The position numbers and the translations under genes were made by a program. A DNA stretch of 59,587 nucleotides. Origin: an uncultured Alistipes sp. Lineage in GTDB: Bacteria; Bacteroidota; Bacteroidia; Bacteroidales; Rikenellaceae. The stretch's first letter is position 1, and every line of letters starts with the position of its first letter. Shown here piece after piece: positions 49,589 to 56,791 of this stretch. The stretch covers positions 1-59,587 of the forward strand of contig NZ_CABMQJ010000011.1 of assembly GCF_902388705.1 (NCBI RefSeq), given 5' to 3'. The notes under the pieces are model-generated. The model was not told the DNA's origin, did not search any database, and saw only the letters and a list, made by a program, of their open reading frames with translations.

Positions 49589-50142
49589 CCGACTATATCG
49601 TCGCCGAGGACCGGCGTTTGGTGGCACTCGTGCTCGAAGGGGACGATACGGCTTTCGAATACCTGTTCAACCGCTACCGCGATGCGATTCACCGCCTGTT
49701 CGTGCAGCGGTTGGGGGGCGTCAGCGATGCCGACGACCTGCTGCAGGAAACCTTTATCAAGGTCTATATCAACCTGCACCGTTACAGCACCGACTATACG
49801 TTCGGGCAGTGGGTCTATACCATCGCCCGCAATACGTTCATCGACTTCGTGCGGCGCCGTCAGGACGACCTGTCCATCGACGAGCGTTTTTCGGCGCCGG
49901 CCTCCACGGCCCCGACTCCCGAGGAGAGCGTCATCAGCCTCCAGCAGCGGACGCAGATCGAGCATTACCTCGAACGCCTCGCCCCGCGCTACCGGACGCT
50001 GATCGTCATGCGCTTCTTCGACGAGTACTCCTACGAGGAGATCGCCGCCAAGCTCGCGCTGCCGCTGGGCACCGTGAAAACGCAGATACACCGTGCCCGC
50101 GAGCAGATGTGTCGCATGATTGCCGAGGGCGAGAAAAACTGA
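49579..50142 (+). CDS. ECF-type sigma factor
   Basis: The 187-residue product has region 2 (DDTAFEYLFNRYRDAIHRLF, DADDLLQETFIKVYINL, GQWVYTIARNTFIDFVRR) and region 4 with a helix-turn-helix (YSYEEIAAKLALPLGTVKTQIHRARE). The length is usual for extracytoplasmic function sigma factors. No anti-sigma (FecR-like or zinc) gene follows; the next gene is rsmG. This is unusual and suggests control by another mechanism or a partner elsewhere. It overlaps the glycosyltransferase gene. Confidence 0.92.
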   Translation: MEIADYIVAEDRRLVALVLEGDDTAFEYLFNRYRDAIHRLFVQRLGGVSDADDLLQETFIKVYINLHRYSTDYTFGQWVYTIARNTFIDFVRRRQDDLSIDERFSAPASTAPTPEESVISLQQRTQIEHYLERLAPRYRTLIVMRFFDEYSYEEIAAKLALPLGTVKTQIHRAREQMCRMIAEGEKN

Positions 50143-50157
50143 TTCCCGAATAACCCG

Positions 50158-50781
50158 ATGGAACTTATCGACAAATATTTCCCCGGCCTGACCGACACGC
50201 AGCGGCGGCAGTTTGCGGCCCTTTACGGCCTTTATGCCGACTGGAACGCGAAAATCAACGTCATCTCGCGCAAGGATTTCGAGCAGCTTTACCTGCGCCA
50301 CGTCCTGCATTCGCTTTCGGTGGCCAAAGTCTGTACGTTCGATGACGGCGCCCGCGTGCTCGACGTGGGGTGCGGCGGCGGATTCCCCTCCGTGCCGCTG
50401 GCGATTCTCTTTCCCGGGGCGCAGTTTACCGCCGCCGACTCCATCCGCAAGAAAATCACCGTTGTGGAGGGCGTCGCCTCCGCACTGGGGCTTCAAAACC
50501 TCTGTCCGCGCTGTGTGCGCGTCGAGACGCTTGCGGAGCGTTACGATTACGTCGTTTCACGCGCCGTAACGGCCATGCCCGAGTTCGTGGGCTGGGTCTG
50601 GAACCGGATTGAACGGGGCCAGCGCGGTTCCCTGCCGAACGGCATCCTCTACCTCAAGGGCGGCGATTTGGCCGAGGAGTTGGCCCTGACCGGCAAAAAG
50701 TGGTACGTCTACGACATTCCGCGCTTTTTCGAAGAGGAGTTCTTCGAAACCAAGAAAGTGGTCTACACCCCCAAAAAATAG
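50158..50781 (+). CDS. rsmG: 16S rRNA m7G527 methyltransferase
   Basis: The 207-residue product starts FPGLTDTQRRQFAALYGLYADWNAKINVISRKD, the RsmG opening, and has the SAM-binding loop VLDVGCGGGFPSVPLAILFP and the acidic strand FTAADSIRKKITVVE. VSRAVTAMPEFVGW is also a family block. RsmG methylates G527 in 16S rRNA; loss gives low-level streptomycin resistance in other bacteria. The gene lies 15 bases after the sigma-factor gene and five bases before the HXXEE gene. Confidence 0.93.
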   Translation: MELIDKYFPGLTDTQRRQFAALYGLYADWNAKINVISRKDFEQLYLRHVLHSLSVAKVCTFDDGARVLDVGCGGGFPSVPLAILFPGAQFTAADSIRKKITVVEGVASALGLQNLCPRCVRVETLAERYDYVVSRAVTAMPEFVGWVWNRIERGQRGSLPNGILYLKGGDLAEELALTGKKWYVYDIPRFFEEEFFETKKVVYTPKK

Positions 50782-50785
50782 CGGC

Positions 50786-51325
50786 ATGGCGGCCGATGCA
50801 TCCCTTCCCGGCCTGCTGCTGTGGTCGCTGCCCGCGATGTTCGTCCTGCACGACGCCGAGGAGGCGTTGTTGCTGCCGTCGTGGCTGCGCCGCAACCGGG
50901 AGTTCCTCGCACAGCGTTTTCCGCGCCTCTCCCGCCGCCTGCTGCCCCGTTTCGACGCGGTTTCCCCGCTGAAATTCGCGGCTATGGCCGCCGAGGAGCT
51001 GGCGCTGCTGCTGGCCGTTACCCTTTATGCCCGCTTTGCAGGCGGATTTTATCCGTGGCTGGCCCTGTTTCTCGCTTTCGGGGTGCACCTGTTTGTGCAT
51101 ATCGCCCAATGGATTGCCGCCCGGCGCTGCGTTCCGGCCGGGGCGACTTCGCCGGTATATCTGCTTTACTGGGGCTGGGGGCTCTGCCTGCTGATAGACT
51201 CCCGGCTCTTTACGCTCCGGGAGTTCTTGCTTTGCGGTGCGGCGGGGTGTGCCGCCGCTGCGGTGAATCTGCTGTTCCTGCACCGGCTGGCGGCGAAACC
51301 GGCAGCCCGGGCGCAGGGTTGCTGA
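50786..51325 (+). CDS. HXXEE-domain membrane protein
   Basis: The 179-residue product has four to five hydrophobic stretches (starting at residues 8, 66, 85, 123 and 148). It carries the motif HDAEE early on, which gives the family its name, plus HLFVHIAQWIAARR near the middle. The His and Glu residues lie within or at the edge of membrane helices and could bind a metal. Function is unknown. It is the last gene of the unit that begins at 48434 and ends three bases from the converging thioredoxin-like gene. Confidence 0.75.
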   Translation: MAADASLPGLLLWSLPAMFVLHDAEEALLLPSWLRRNREFLAQRFPRLSRRLLPRFDAVSPLKFAAMAAEELALLLAVTLYARFAGGFYPWLALFLAFGVHLFVHIAQWIAARRCVPAGATSPVYLLYWGWGLCLLIDSRLFTLREFLLCGAAGCAAAAVNLLFLHRLAAKPAARAQGC

Positions 51326-51328
51326 TTG

Positions 51329-51748
51329 TTACTGTTCCGTTTTCCGGCGGTCGAGGATGGTCTGGAGGTTCTGCATGAATTCCTCGGGCGCCGCGGCTCC
51401 CTGGATGCGGCCCAGCAGCTCGCCCTGGGTGTCGAAGACCAGGTAGAGCGGAATCGCCCCGCTGCCGTAGCGTTTCATCAGCTCCTTGCCCGTGGGTTTG
51501 TCCACATCGTATTTGGCGGCCACGAAACGCTGTGCCATGAAATCCCCGACGTCCTTGCGCGAGAACACCTCGCGCTCCATCATCCGGCAGGGCGGGCACC
51601 ACGAGGCGTAGAGGTCGATAAAGACCAGTTTTCCCGTTTTGATTGCCATTTCCCGTACGGCGTCCGTCGATTTGGTTTCGAATTTTACCTGTGCCTGTGC
51701 CGCGCCCGCTCCGAGCGCCAGCATCAGGATGAAAAGCAGTTTTTTCAT
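51329..51748 (-). CDS. Periplasmic thioredoxin-like protein
   Basis: The 139-residue product has a signal peptide (KLLFILMLALGAGAAQAQ) and a thioredoxin fold with the active-site motif WCPPC in LVFIDLYASWCPPCRMM. A cis-proline block follows (GSGAIPLYLVFDTQGELL). CPPC and the export signal suggest a periplasmic disulfide reductase or a thiol-disulfide exchange protein. It starts 38 bases after rlmN and likely shares its transcript. Confidence 0.9.
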   Translation of the reverse strand: MKKLLFILMLALGAGAAQAQVKFETKSTDAVREMAIKTGKLVFIDLYASWCPPCRMMEREVFSRKDVGDFMAQRFVAAKYDVDKPTGKELMKRYGSGAIPLYLVFDTQGELLGRIQGAAAPEEFMQNLQTILDRRKTEQ

Positions 51749-51786
51749 ACGAGTTCGTTTCCCGGATAACGTGCAAGAACCGTGCG

Positions 51787-52824
51787 CTATTGCCCGGCGT
51801 CGGTCGCCGAGGTGCTCAACAGGCCGCATGCGGCCTGTATGTCCTCGCCGCGCGAGGCGCGGATTGTGGTCTGTATGCCCTTGGCCGTCAGCGTGTCGCG
51901 GAATCGCACCATCGCCTCGTCGTCGGGCGAGAAGTAGGGCGATCCGGGAATTTTGTGGAAGCGAATCAGGTTGATGCGGCATTTGATGCCGTCCAGCAGG
52001 CGGCACAACTCGCGGATGTGCCGCGGCGAGTCGTTCAGCCCGCTCATCACGATGTATTCGAACGACACCCGGCGCTGGTGCGTGAAGTCGTATTGACGCA
52101 GGATTGCCGCCACCTCCGCGATTGGCCATGCCCGTTCTACGGGCATGATGGCCGCCCGCTCCTCGCGGAACGGGTTGTGCAGGCTGACGGCCAGGTGGAC
52201 TTTTGTTTCGTCGAGCAGGCGCCGCAGCTCGGGCACGACGCCTGCCGTGGAGAGGGTGATGCGCGTCGGCGACCAGCCGAAACCCCACTCCGAGGTGAGG
52301 ATGTCGAGCGCCCGCAGCACGTTGTCCGTGTTGTCGAGCGGTTCGCCCATGCCCATGAACACCACGTTGGTAAGGGTTTTGCGTTCGGGCAGGGATACGA
52401 TTTGGTTGAGGATTTCTGCCGCCGTCAGCGAGTGTTGCAGTCCCTGCCGCCCCGTGGCGCAGAACCGGCATCCCATGCGGCATCCGGCCTGCGACGAAAC
52501 GCAGAGCGTGGCGCGTGCGCCGTCGGGAATGTAGGCCGATTCGATATAGGCCCCTTGCTGTGTGCGGAACAGGTATTTCTTCGTGCCGTCGGCCGACTCG
52601 GTGATTCGCTCGGGCGGGGTCAGCACCGGGCGGAAACGCCCGGCCAGGCGGGTGCGGTGCGCGGCCGATATGTCGCTCATCAGCAGCGGGTCTTCGACGT
52701 GCTTTGCGTAGAGCCACCGGGCGAGCTGTTTGGCCGCGAAGCGCGGCATGCCCAGCTCGGCGCACAGGGCTGCGAGTTCTGCCGGGGTCTTCCCGTACAA
52801 CGATTCCGAAAGGGCTTTTTCCAT
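51787..52824 (-). CDS. rlmN: Dual-specificity RNA methyltransferase RlmN
   Basis: The 345-residue product has the radical SAM cluster motif in AGCRMGCRFCATGRQG, preceded by TLCVSSQ, and the later blocks VVFMGMGEPLDNTDNVL, ITLSTAGVVPELRRL and HLAVSLHNP. The second catalytic Cys lies in RGEDIQAACGLL. RlmN methylates A2503 of 23S rRNA and A37 of some tRNAs by a radical mechanism with a methyl-Cys intermediate. The ATG at 52824 lies after a promoter-like motif, so an upstream in-frame start (52926) is rejected. All needed Cys residues are present. Confidence 0.95.
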   Translation of the reverse strand: MEKALSESLYGKTPAELAALCAELGMPRFAAKQLARWLYAKHVEDPLLMSDISAAHRTRLAGRFRPVLTPPERITESADGTKKYLFRTQQGAYIESAYIPDGARATLCVSSQAGCRMGCRFCATGRQGLQHSLTAAEILNQIVSLPERKTLTNVVFMGMGEPLDNTDNVLRALDILTSEWGFGWSPTRITLSTAGVVPELRRLLDETKVHLAVSLHNPFREERAAIMPVERAWPIAEVAAILRQYDFTHQRRVSFEYIVMSGLNDSPRHIRELCRLLDGIKCRINLIRFHKIPGSPYFSPDDEAMVRFRDTLTAKGIQTTIRASRGEDIQAACGLLSTSATDAGQ

Positions 52825-52849
52825 GTTTTTCGAGCTGCGGTATATGGGG

Positions 52850-52857
52850 CAAAAGTA
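52850..52857 (-). promoter_or_regulatory. Bacteroidetes-type -7 element for rlmN
   Basis: The minus strand reads TACTTTTG, a match to TAnnTTTG, 25 bases before the ATG at 52824. Confidence 0.5.
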
Positions 52858-52910
52858 GGCAAAAAATAAAGATTTTTGTGCAGGATGATTCGTTTTTGAA
52901 ATTTTATCCA

Positions 52911-52918
52911 TATATTTG
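52911..52918 (+). promoter_or_regulatory. Bacteroidetes-type -7 element for first tonB
   Basis: TATATTTG matches TAnnTTTG, leaving a leader of roughly 55 bases before the ATG at 52978. The leader is AT-rich near the start codon. No clear -33 element at the usual distance. Confidence 0.5.
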
Positions 52919-52977
52919 TGGTGCATAGCATGCCTGTGCGCGTATTTGTCATGCCGAACAATTAAATTTAAAAATAA

Positions 52978-53661
52978 ATGGAAATTAAGAAATCACCCAA
53001 AGCAGACCTTAAGAACAAGCGGGGGCTTTTGCTCGAAATCGGCCTTGTCGTGGCGCTCGCCCTGGTTATCGCGGCTTTCGCCTACACGCCGAAAGAGTAT
53101 CGGATCGACAAGCCTGATCTGAACTACGGCCCGGTAGAGGAGGAAATCACCGAGATTACCCGTCAGGACCAGAAGCCGCCCGAGCCCCCCAAGAAAGTCG
53201 AAATGAAAGTGATCACCGACCTGCTGCAGGTGGTGACCAACGATACGAAGATTTCCACGGAGGTGGACTTCGCCGAGTTCGATGAGAACACCGAGGTGAT
53301 TCAGCAGGTTGCCGTTGTCGAGGAAACCATCGAGGACGACCAGCCGTTCCTGATTGCCGAAACCATGCCCTCGTTCCAGGGCGGCGGCCTCGAGGCTTTC
53401 CGTGCCTGGGTTCAGAGCAATGTCAAGTTCCCGCAGATCGCCCTCGAGAACGGTATCCAGGGCCGCGTGGTGCTTTCGTTCGTGATTGAGAAGGACGGCC
53501 GCCTGACCAACATCCAGGTGCTGCAGACGCCCGACCGTTCGCTTTCGGAGGAGGCCATCCGCGTACTGAACAAGTCGCCGAAGTGGAGCCCCGGCAAGCA
53601 GCGCAACCAGGTTGTACGTGTCAAGTACACCCTGCCCGTTGACTTCCGCGTGCAGAACTAA
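52978..53661 (+). CDS. TonB-family energy transducer, copy 1
   Basis: The 227-residue product has a short basic cytoplasmic start (MEIKKSPKADLKNKRG), one membrane helix (about residues 17-35), a periplasmic spacer with a few prolines (QKPPEPPKK), and a C-terminal TonB domain (about 140-227, NGIQGRVVLSFVIEKDGRLTN to the end). TonB proteins carry proton-motive energy from ExbB/ExbD to outer-membrane receptors; no exbB or exbD gene is nearby, so the partner is elsewhere. It is followed by a paralogue 103 bases away. Confidence 0.9.
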   Translation: MEIKKSPKADLKNKRGLLLEIGLVVALALVIAAFAYTPKEYRIDKPDLNYGPVEEEITEITRQDQKPPEPPKKVEMKVITDLLQVVTNDTKISTEVDFAEFDENTEVIQQVAVVEETIEDDQPFLIAETMPSFQGGGLEAFRAWVQSNVKFPQIALENGIQGRVVLSFVIEKDGRLTNIQVLQTPDRSLSEEAIRVLNKSPKWSPGKQRNQVVRVKYTLPVDFRVQN

Positions 53662-53679
53662 ACCAGGACGGTGAGAAAG

Positions 53680-53709
53680 GGAATTCCGGCGGCAGCGACC
53701 CGGAATTCC
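53680..53709 (+). repeat. Perfect hairpin between the tonB copies
   Basis: GGAATTCCGG (53680-53689) and CCGGAATTCC (53700-53709) are perfect inverted arms with a 10-base loop. Each arm also contains a small palindrome. No T-run follows, so it may slow or process the transcript and set the ratio of the two proteins. Confidence 0.6.
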
Positions 53710-53764
53710 GACTTTACATACGCTGCAACCGGATTCGCGTACTAACCACCTAATTCTGATTGAT

Positions 53765-54442
53765 ATGGAGATTAAGAAATCATTCAAGGCAGATCTTGGG
53801 AATAAGAGAAGCCTGTTATTGGAAATCGGTTTGGTCGTGGCATTATTACTGGTCATTGTCGCATTTACCTATACGCCGGACGAGTACCGAATCGAAAAAG
53901 TTGCAACGTATCTCCCGCCTGTCGAAGAGGAAATGGTTCCGGTTGCCACCGACCAGCCCGAAGAGGGGCCGAAAACGATCCGGTTGACTGCGATGTCCAA
54001 CATTCTGCAGGTGATTGAGAACGACAGCCAGATGCAGACGGACATCAACCCCGCGGATTTGGATGTCTTCGACATCGTCGAAGTCATACCGCAGGTCAAG
54101 GACGAGCGGATTGAGGATGAAACGATTTTCCTCCGGGCCGAAACGATGCCCTCGTTCCAGGGCGGCGACCTCAACGCTTTCCGCGTGTGGGTGCTGCAGA
54201 ACGTCAAGTTCCCGCAGCTGGCCCTCGAAAACGGAGTCAAGGGGCGCGTGGTGCTCTCGTTCGTAATCGACAAGGACGGCCGCCTGACCAACATCGAAGT
54301 GCTGCAGTCGCCCGACCGCACGCTCACGGAGGAGGCTGTCCGCGTACTGAACAAGTCGCCGAAGTGGAGTCCCGGCAAGCAGCGTGACCAGGTCGTACGT
54401 GTGAAATATACGCTGCCCGTCGATTTCCGCATGCAGAACTGA
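53765..54442 (+). CDS. TonB-family energy transducer, copy 2
   Basis: The 225-residue product is a paralogue of copy 1 with the same layout: helix about residues 17-35, spacer, C-terminal TonB domain (GVKGRVVLSFVIDKDGRLTN to the end). The two C-terminal halves are near-identical, while the spacers differ: this copy reads PVEEEMVPVATDQPEEGPK. Its first 40 codons use AT-rich codons (TTA, AGA, GCA, TCA), unlike the rest of the gene and its neighbours, which suggests a mosaic. Different spacers may let the two proteins serve different receptors. A terminator follows. Confidence 0.9.
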   Translation: MEIKKSFKADLGNKRSLLLEIGLVVALLLVIVAFTYTPDEYRIEKVATYLPPVEEEMVPVATDQPEEGPKTIRLTAMSNILQVIENDSQMQTDINPADLDVFDIVEVIPQVKDERIEDETIFLRAETMPSFQGGDLNAFRVWVLQNVKFPQLALENGVKGRVVLSFVIDKDGRLTNIEVLQSPDRTLTEEAVRVLNKSPKWSPGKQRDQVVRVKYTLPVDFRMQN

Positions 54443-54542
54443 CCGGATGCGGACGCCGGGTACCGGAAACCGGTGGCAAGTGAATCCGGCGATGGAAGCC
54501 GGGTAGCCGATGAACCGGGTGTTCCGCATGACAAATTGAATA

Positions 54543-54574
54543 GGGTATCCGCCGAAAGCAGGATACCCTTATTT
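54543..54574 (+). terminator. Terminator after the tonB pair
   Basis: GGGTATCC (54543-54550) and GGATACCC (54561-54568) form a perfect 8-bp stem with a 10-base loop, followed by TTATTT. Confidence 0.82.
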
Positions 54575-54665
54575 GTAGCATAGTGTTTGCTCCCCTCGGG
54601 GAGTTCCGCATCCCTGCCGTATCGACGTGCGGGCCGATGCGACCGCTTAAATTTTTTAGACTATT

Positions 54666-55883
54666 TTGGAAGAAAACAGAAATAAGACCCCCAATTCCGA
54701 GGCGGCGCCCGAAAGCCGGGAGCGTGCCGTGCTGGTTGCCGTCGTGCGCGACAACCAGGATCCGCGACAGGCGGCGGAGTTCCTCGACGAACTGGAATTC
54801 CTGGCCGAAACGGCCGACATCGCGAGTGTGCGGCGCTTTACGCAGCGGCTTCCGCAGCCCTCGGCCCGCATCTATGTGGGGCCCGGCAAACTGGAGGAAA
54901 TTGCCGACTATTGCCGTGCGGAGGAGATCGACGTGGTGATTTTCGACGACGAACTCTCCCCCTCGCAGACACGCAACATCGAAAAGGCGATGCCCTGTCG
55001 CATCCTCGACCGCACGCGCCTGATTCTCGACATCTTCATGTCGCGGGCGCAGACCGCCTATGCCAAAACGCAGGTGCAGCTGGCCAACTACGAGTATATG
55101 CTGCCCCGCCTGTCGGGTATGTGGACGCACCTCGAGCGGCAGCGCGGCGGCACGGGAACCCGCGGCGGCGCCGGCGAGCGCGAAATTGAAACCGACCGCC
55201 GTATCATCCGCAACCGCATCTCCAAACTCAAGGAGGACTTGCAGAAAATCGACCGCCAGATGGCCGTGCAGCGCTCGAACCGCGGCTCGATGGTGCGCGT
55301 GGCGCTGGTCGGCTATACCAACGTGGGCAAGTCGACGCTGATGAACCTGATTTCGAAAAGCGAGGTTTTCGCCGAGAACAAGCTCTTCGCCACGCTCGAC
55401 ACGACCGTCCGCAAGGTGGTTTTCGACAACCTGCCCTTCCTGCTGTCCGATACCGTCGGGTTCATCCGCAAGCTGCCGACCGAGCTCATCGAGTCTTTCA
55501 AGTCGACACTCGACGAGGTGCGCGAAGCCGACCTGCTGGTGCATGTGGTCGATATTTCGCATCCGCAGTTCGAGGAGCAGCTCGACGTGGTGAAGCAGAC
55601 CCTGCAGGACATCGGGGCCGGCGATAAACCGGTCTACCTGGTCTTCAACAAGGTCGATGCCTATACCTATGTCCAAAAGGACGAGGACGACCTCACGCCC
55701 GCCACGCGCGAGAACCTGTCGCTCGACGACCTGAAAAAGAGCTGGATCGCCCGGGCCAATACCCCCTGTATTTTCCTTTCGGCGCTGGCGAAGACCAATA
55801 TCGAGAAGTTCCGTTCGGATCTCTACGGCATGGTTCGCGAGATACATGCCGGACGTTATCCCTTCAACAATTTCCTCTATTGA
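54666..55883 (+). CDS. hflX: GTPase HflX
   Basis: The 405-residue product has the HflX N-terminal domain (RAVLVAVVRDNQ, ARIYVGPGKLEEI, DVVIFDDELSPSQTRNIEKA, CRILDRTRLILDIF), a helical linker (QVQLANYEYMLPRLSGMW, followed by GGTGTRGGAGE), and the G domain with G1 GYTNVGKST, G3 DTVGFI and G4 NKVD. HflX binds 50S subunits and splits stalled ribosomes under stress. The start is TTG at 54666, the only usual start before the conserved part; the next in-frame option is a GTG inside AVLV. It is likely followed by upp in the same unit. Confidence 0.93.
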   Translation: MEENRNKTPNSEAAPESRERAVLVAVVRDNQDPRQAAEFLDELEFLAETADIASVRRFTQRLPQPSARIYVGPGKLEEIADYCRAEEIDVVIFDDELSPSQTRNIEKAMPCRILDRTRLILDIFMSRAQTAYAKTQVQLANYEYMLPRLSGMWTHLERQRGGTGTRGGAGEREIETDRRIIRNRISKLKEDLQKIDRQMAVQRSNRGSMVRVALVGYTNVGKSTLMNLISKSEVFAENKLFATLDTTVRKVVFDNLPFLLSDTVGFIRKLPTELIESFKSTLDEVREADLLVHVVDISHPQFEEQLDVVKQTLQDIGAGDKPVYLVFNKVDAYTYVQKDEDDLTPATRENLSLDDLKKSWIARANTPCIFLSALAKTNIEKFRSDLYGMVREIHAGRYPFNNFLY

Positions 55884-55901
55884 CAACCAAACTCCACACC
55901 T

Positions 55902-56558
55902 ATGACCTTGCATGTTTTGAGTAAGGAGAACACCGTTCTCAACAAGTTCATCGCCCAGATTCGCGACAAGTCCGTGCAGCGGGATTCGATGCGTTTCCGC
56001 CGCAACCTGGAGCGTATCGGCGAGATTACGGCCTACGAGATTTCGAAAACCTTTTCGTACAAACCCCTCGTCGTCGAAACGCCGCTGGGCGAGGCCGCCG
56101 TCGAGACGATTGACGACCGGATAGTCGTGGCGACGATTCTGCGGGCCGGGCTGCCTTACCACCAGGGTTTCCTGAATTATTTCGACGACGCGGAGAACGC
56201 CTTCGTTTCGGCCTACCGCAAAAGCACCAAAGACGGCAAGTTCACCGTTAAGGTGGAGTACATCTCGTGCGGCGATTTGGAGGGCAAGATTTTGTTGCTC
56301 GTCGACCCGATGCTGGCGACGGGCTCGTCGCTCGTACTGGCCTATAAGGCGTTGTGCGAGCGGGGCGGAGTGCCCGCCTATACGCATGTTGCAGCGGTCA
56401 TCGCCAGCGAGCAGGGCATCGACTACGTGGAGAAGAACATGCCGCGCAAGACCACGACCATCTGGGCCGCGGCCGTCGACGAGGAGCTGACCTCGCGCTG
56501 TTATATCGTCCCGGGCATCGGCGATGCCGGCGATTTGGCCTACGGCGAGAAGGTTTAG
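55902..56558 (+). CDS. upp: Uracil phosphoribosyltransferase
   Basis: The 218-residue product starts LHVLSKENTVLNKFIAQIRD and carries the PRPP-binding loop LLLVDPMLATGSSLV, the uracil site in the C-terminal TSRCYIVPGIGDAGDLAYGE, and RAGLPYHQGF near the middle. It makes UMP from uracil and PRPP, the pyrimidine salvage step. It lies 18 bases after hflX. A hairpin begins in its stop codon. Confidence 0.94.
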   Translation: MTLHVLSKENTVLNKFIAQIRDKSVQRDSMRFRRNLERIGEITAYEISKTFSYKPLVVETPLGEAAVETIDDRIVVATILRAGLPYHQGFLNYFDDAENAFVSAYRKSTKDGKFTVKVEYISCGDLEGKILLLVDPMLATGSSLVLAYKALCERGGVPAYTHVAAVIASEQGIDYVEKNMPRKTTTIWAAAVDEELTSRCYIVPGIGDAGDLAYGEKV

Positions 56559-56590
56559 CACCCTTTCCGCCCCGCTTCGGGGAAAGGTGC
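56558..56590 (+). terminator. Hairpin at the end of upp
   Basis: GCACC, TTT and CC on the left pair with GG, AAA and GGTGC on the right with small bulges, starting at the last base of the upp stop. There is no T-run, so it is probably a processing stem or weak terminator. Confidence 0.4.
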
Positions 56591-56707
56591 ATGCCGTTCG
56601 CCGCGCCTGCTTGCGGGGAGGTCCTTGCGGGATGAAATTTCCGGGGCGATGTTTCCCGGAAGCACTTTAGGGATGAGGCTCCCGGGGTTTCCGGGCGTAT
56701 GCCTTTC

Positions 56708-56724
56708 GGGCCGCAGGCCCTTTT
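56708..56724 (+). terminator. Short G/C hairpin with T4
   Basis: GGGCC, GCA loop, GGCCC, then TTTT, 67 bases before the next ATG. A plausible end for the hflX-upp transcript, but the stem is short. Confidence 0.4.
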
Positions 56725-56791
56725 GCCGGGGCTGCCCCGTGGATGCGACAGGGTGACGGCCGCTGTGCGCGGGAATAATTAAGATGTTCGC

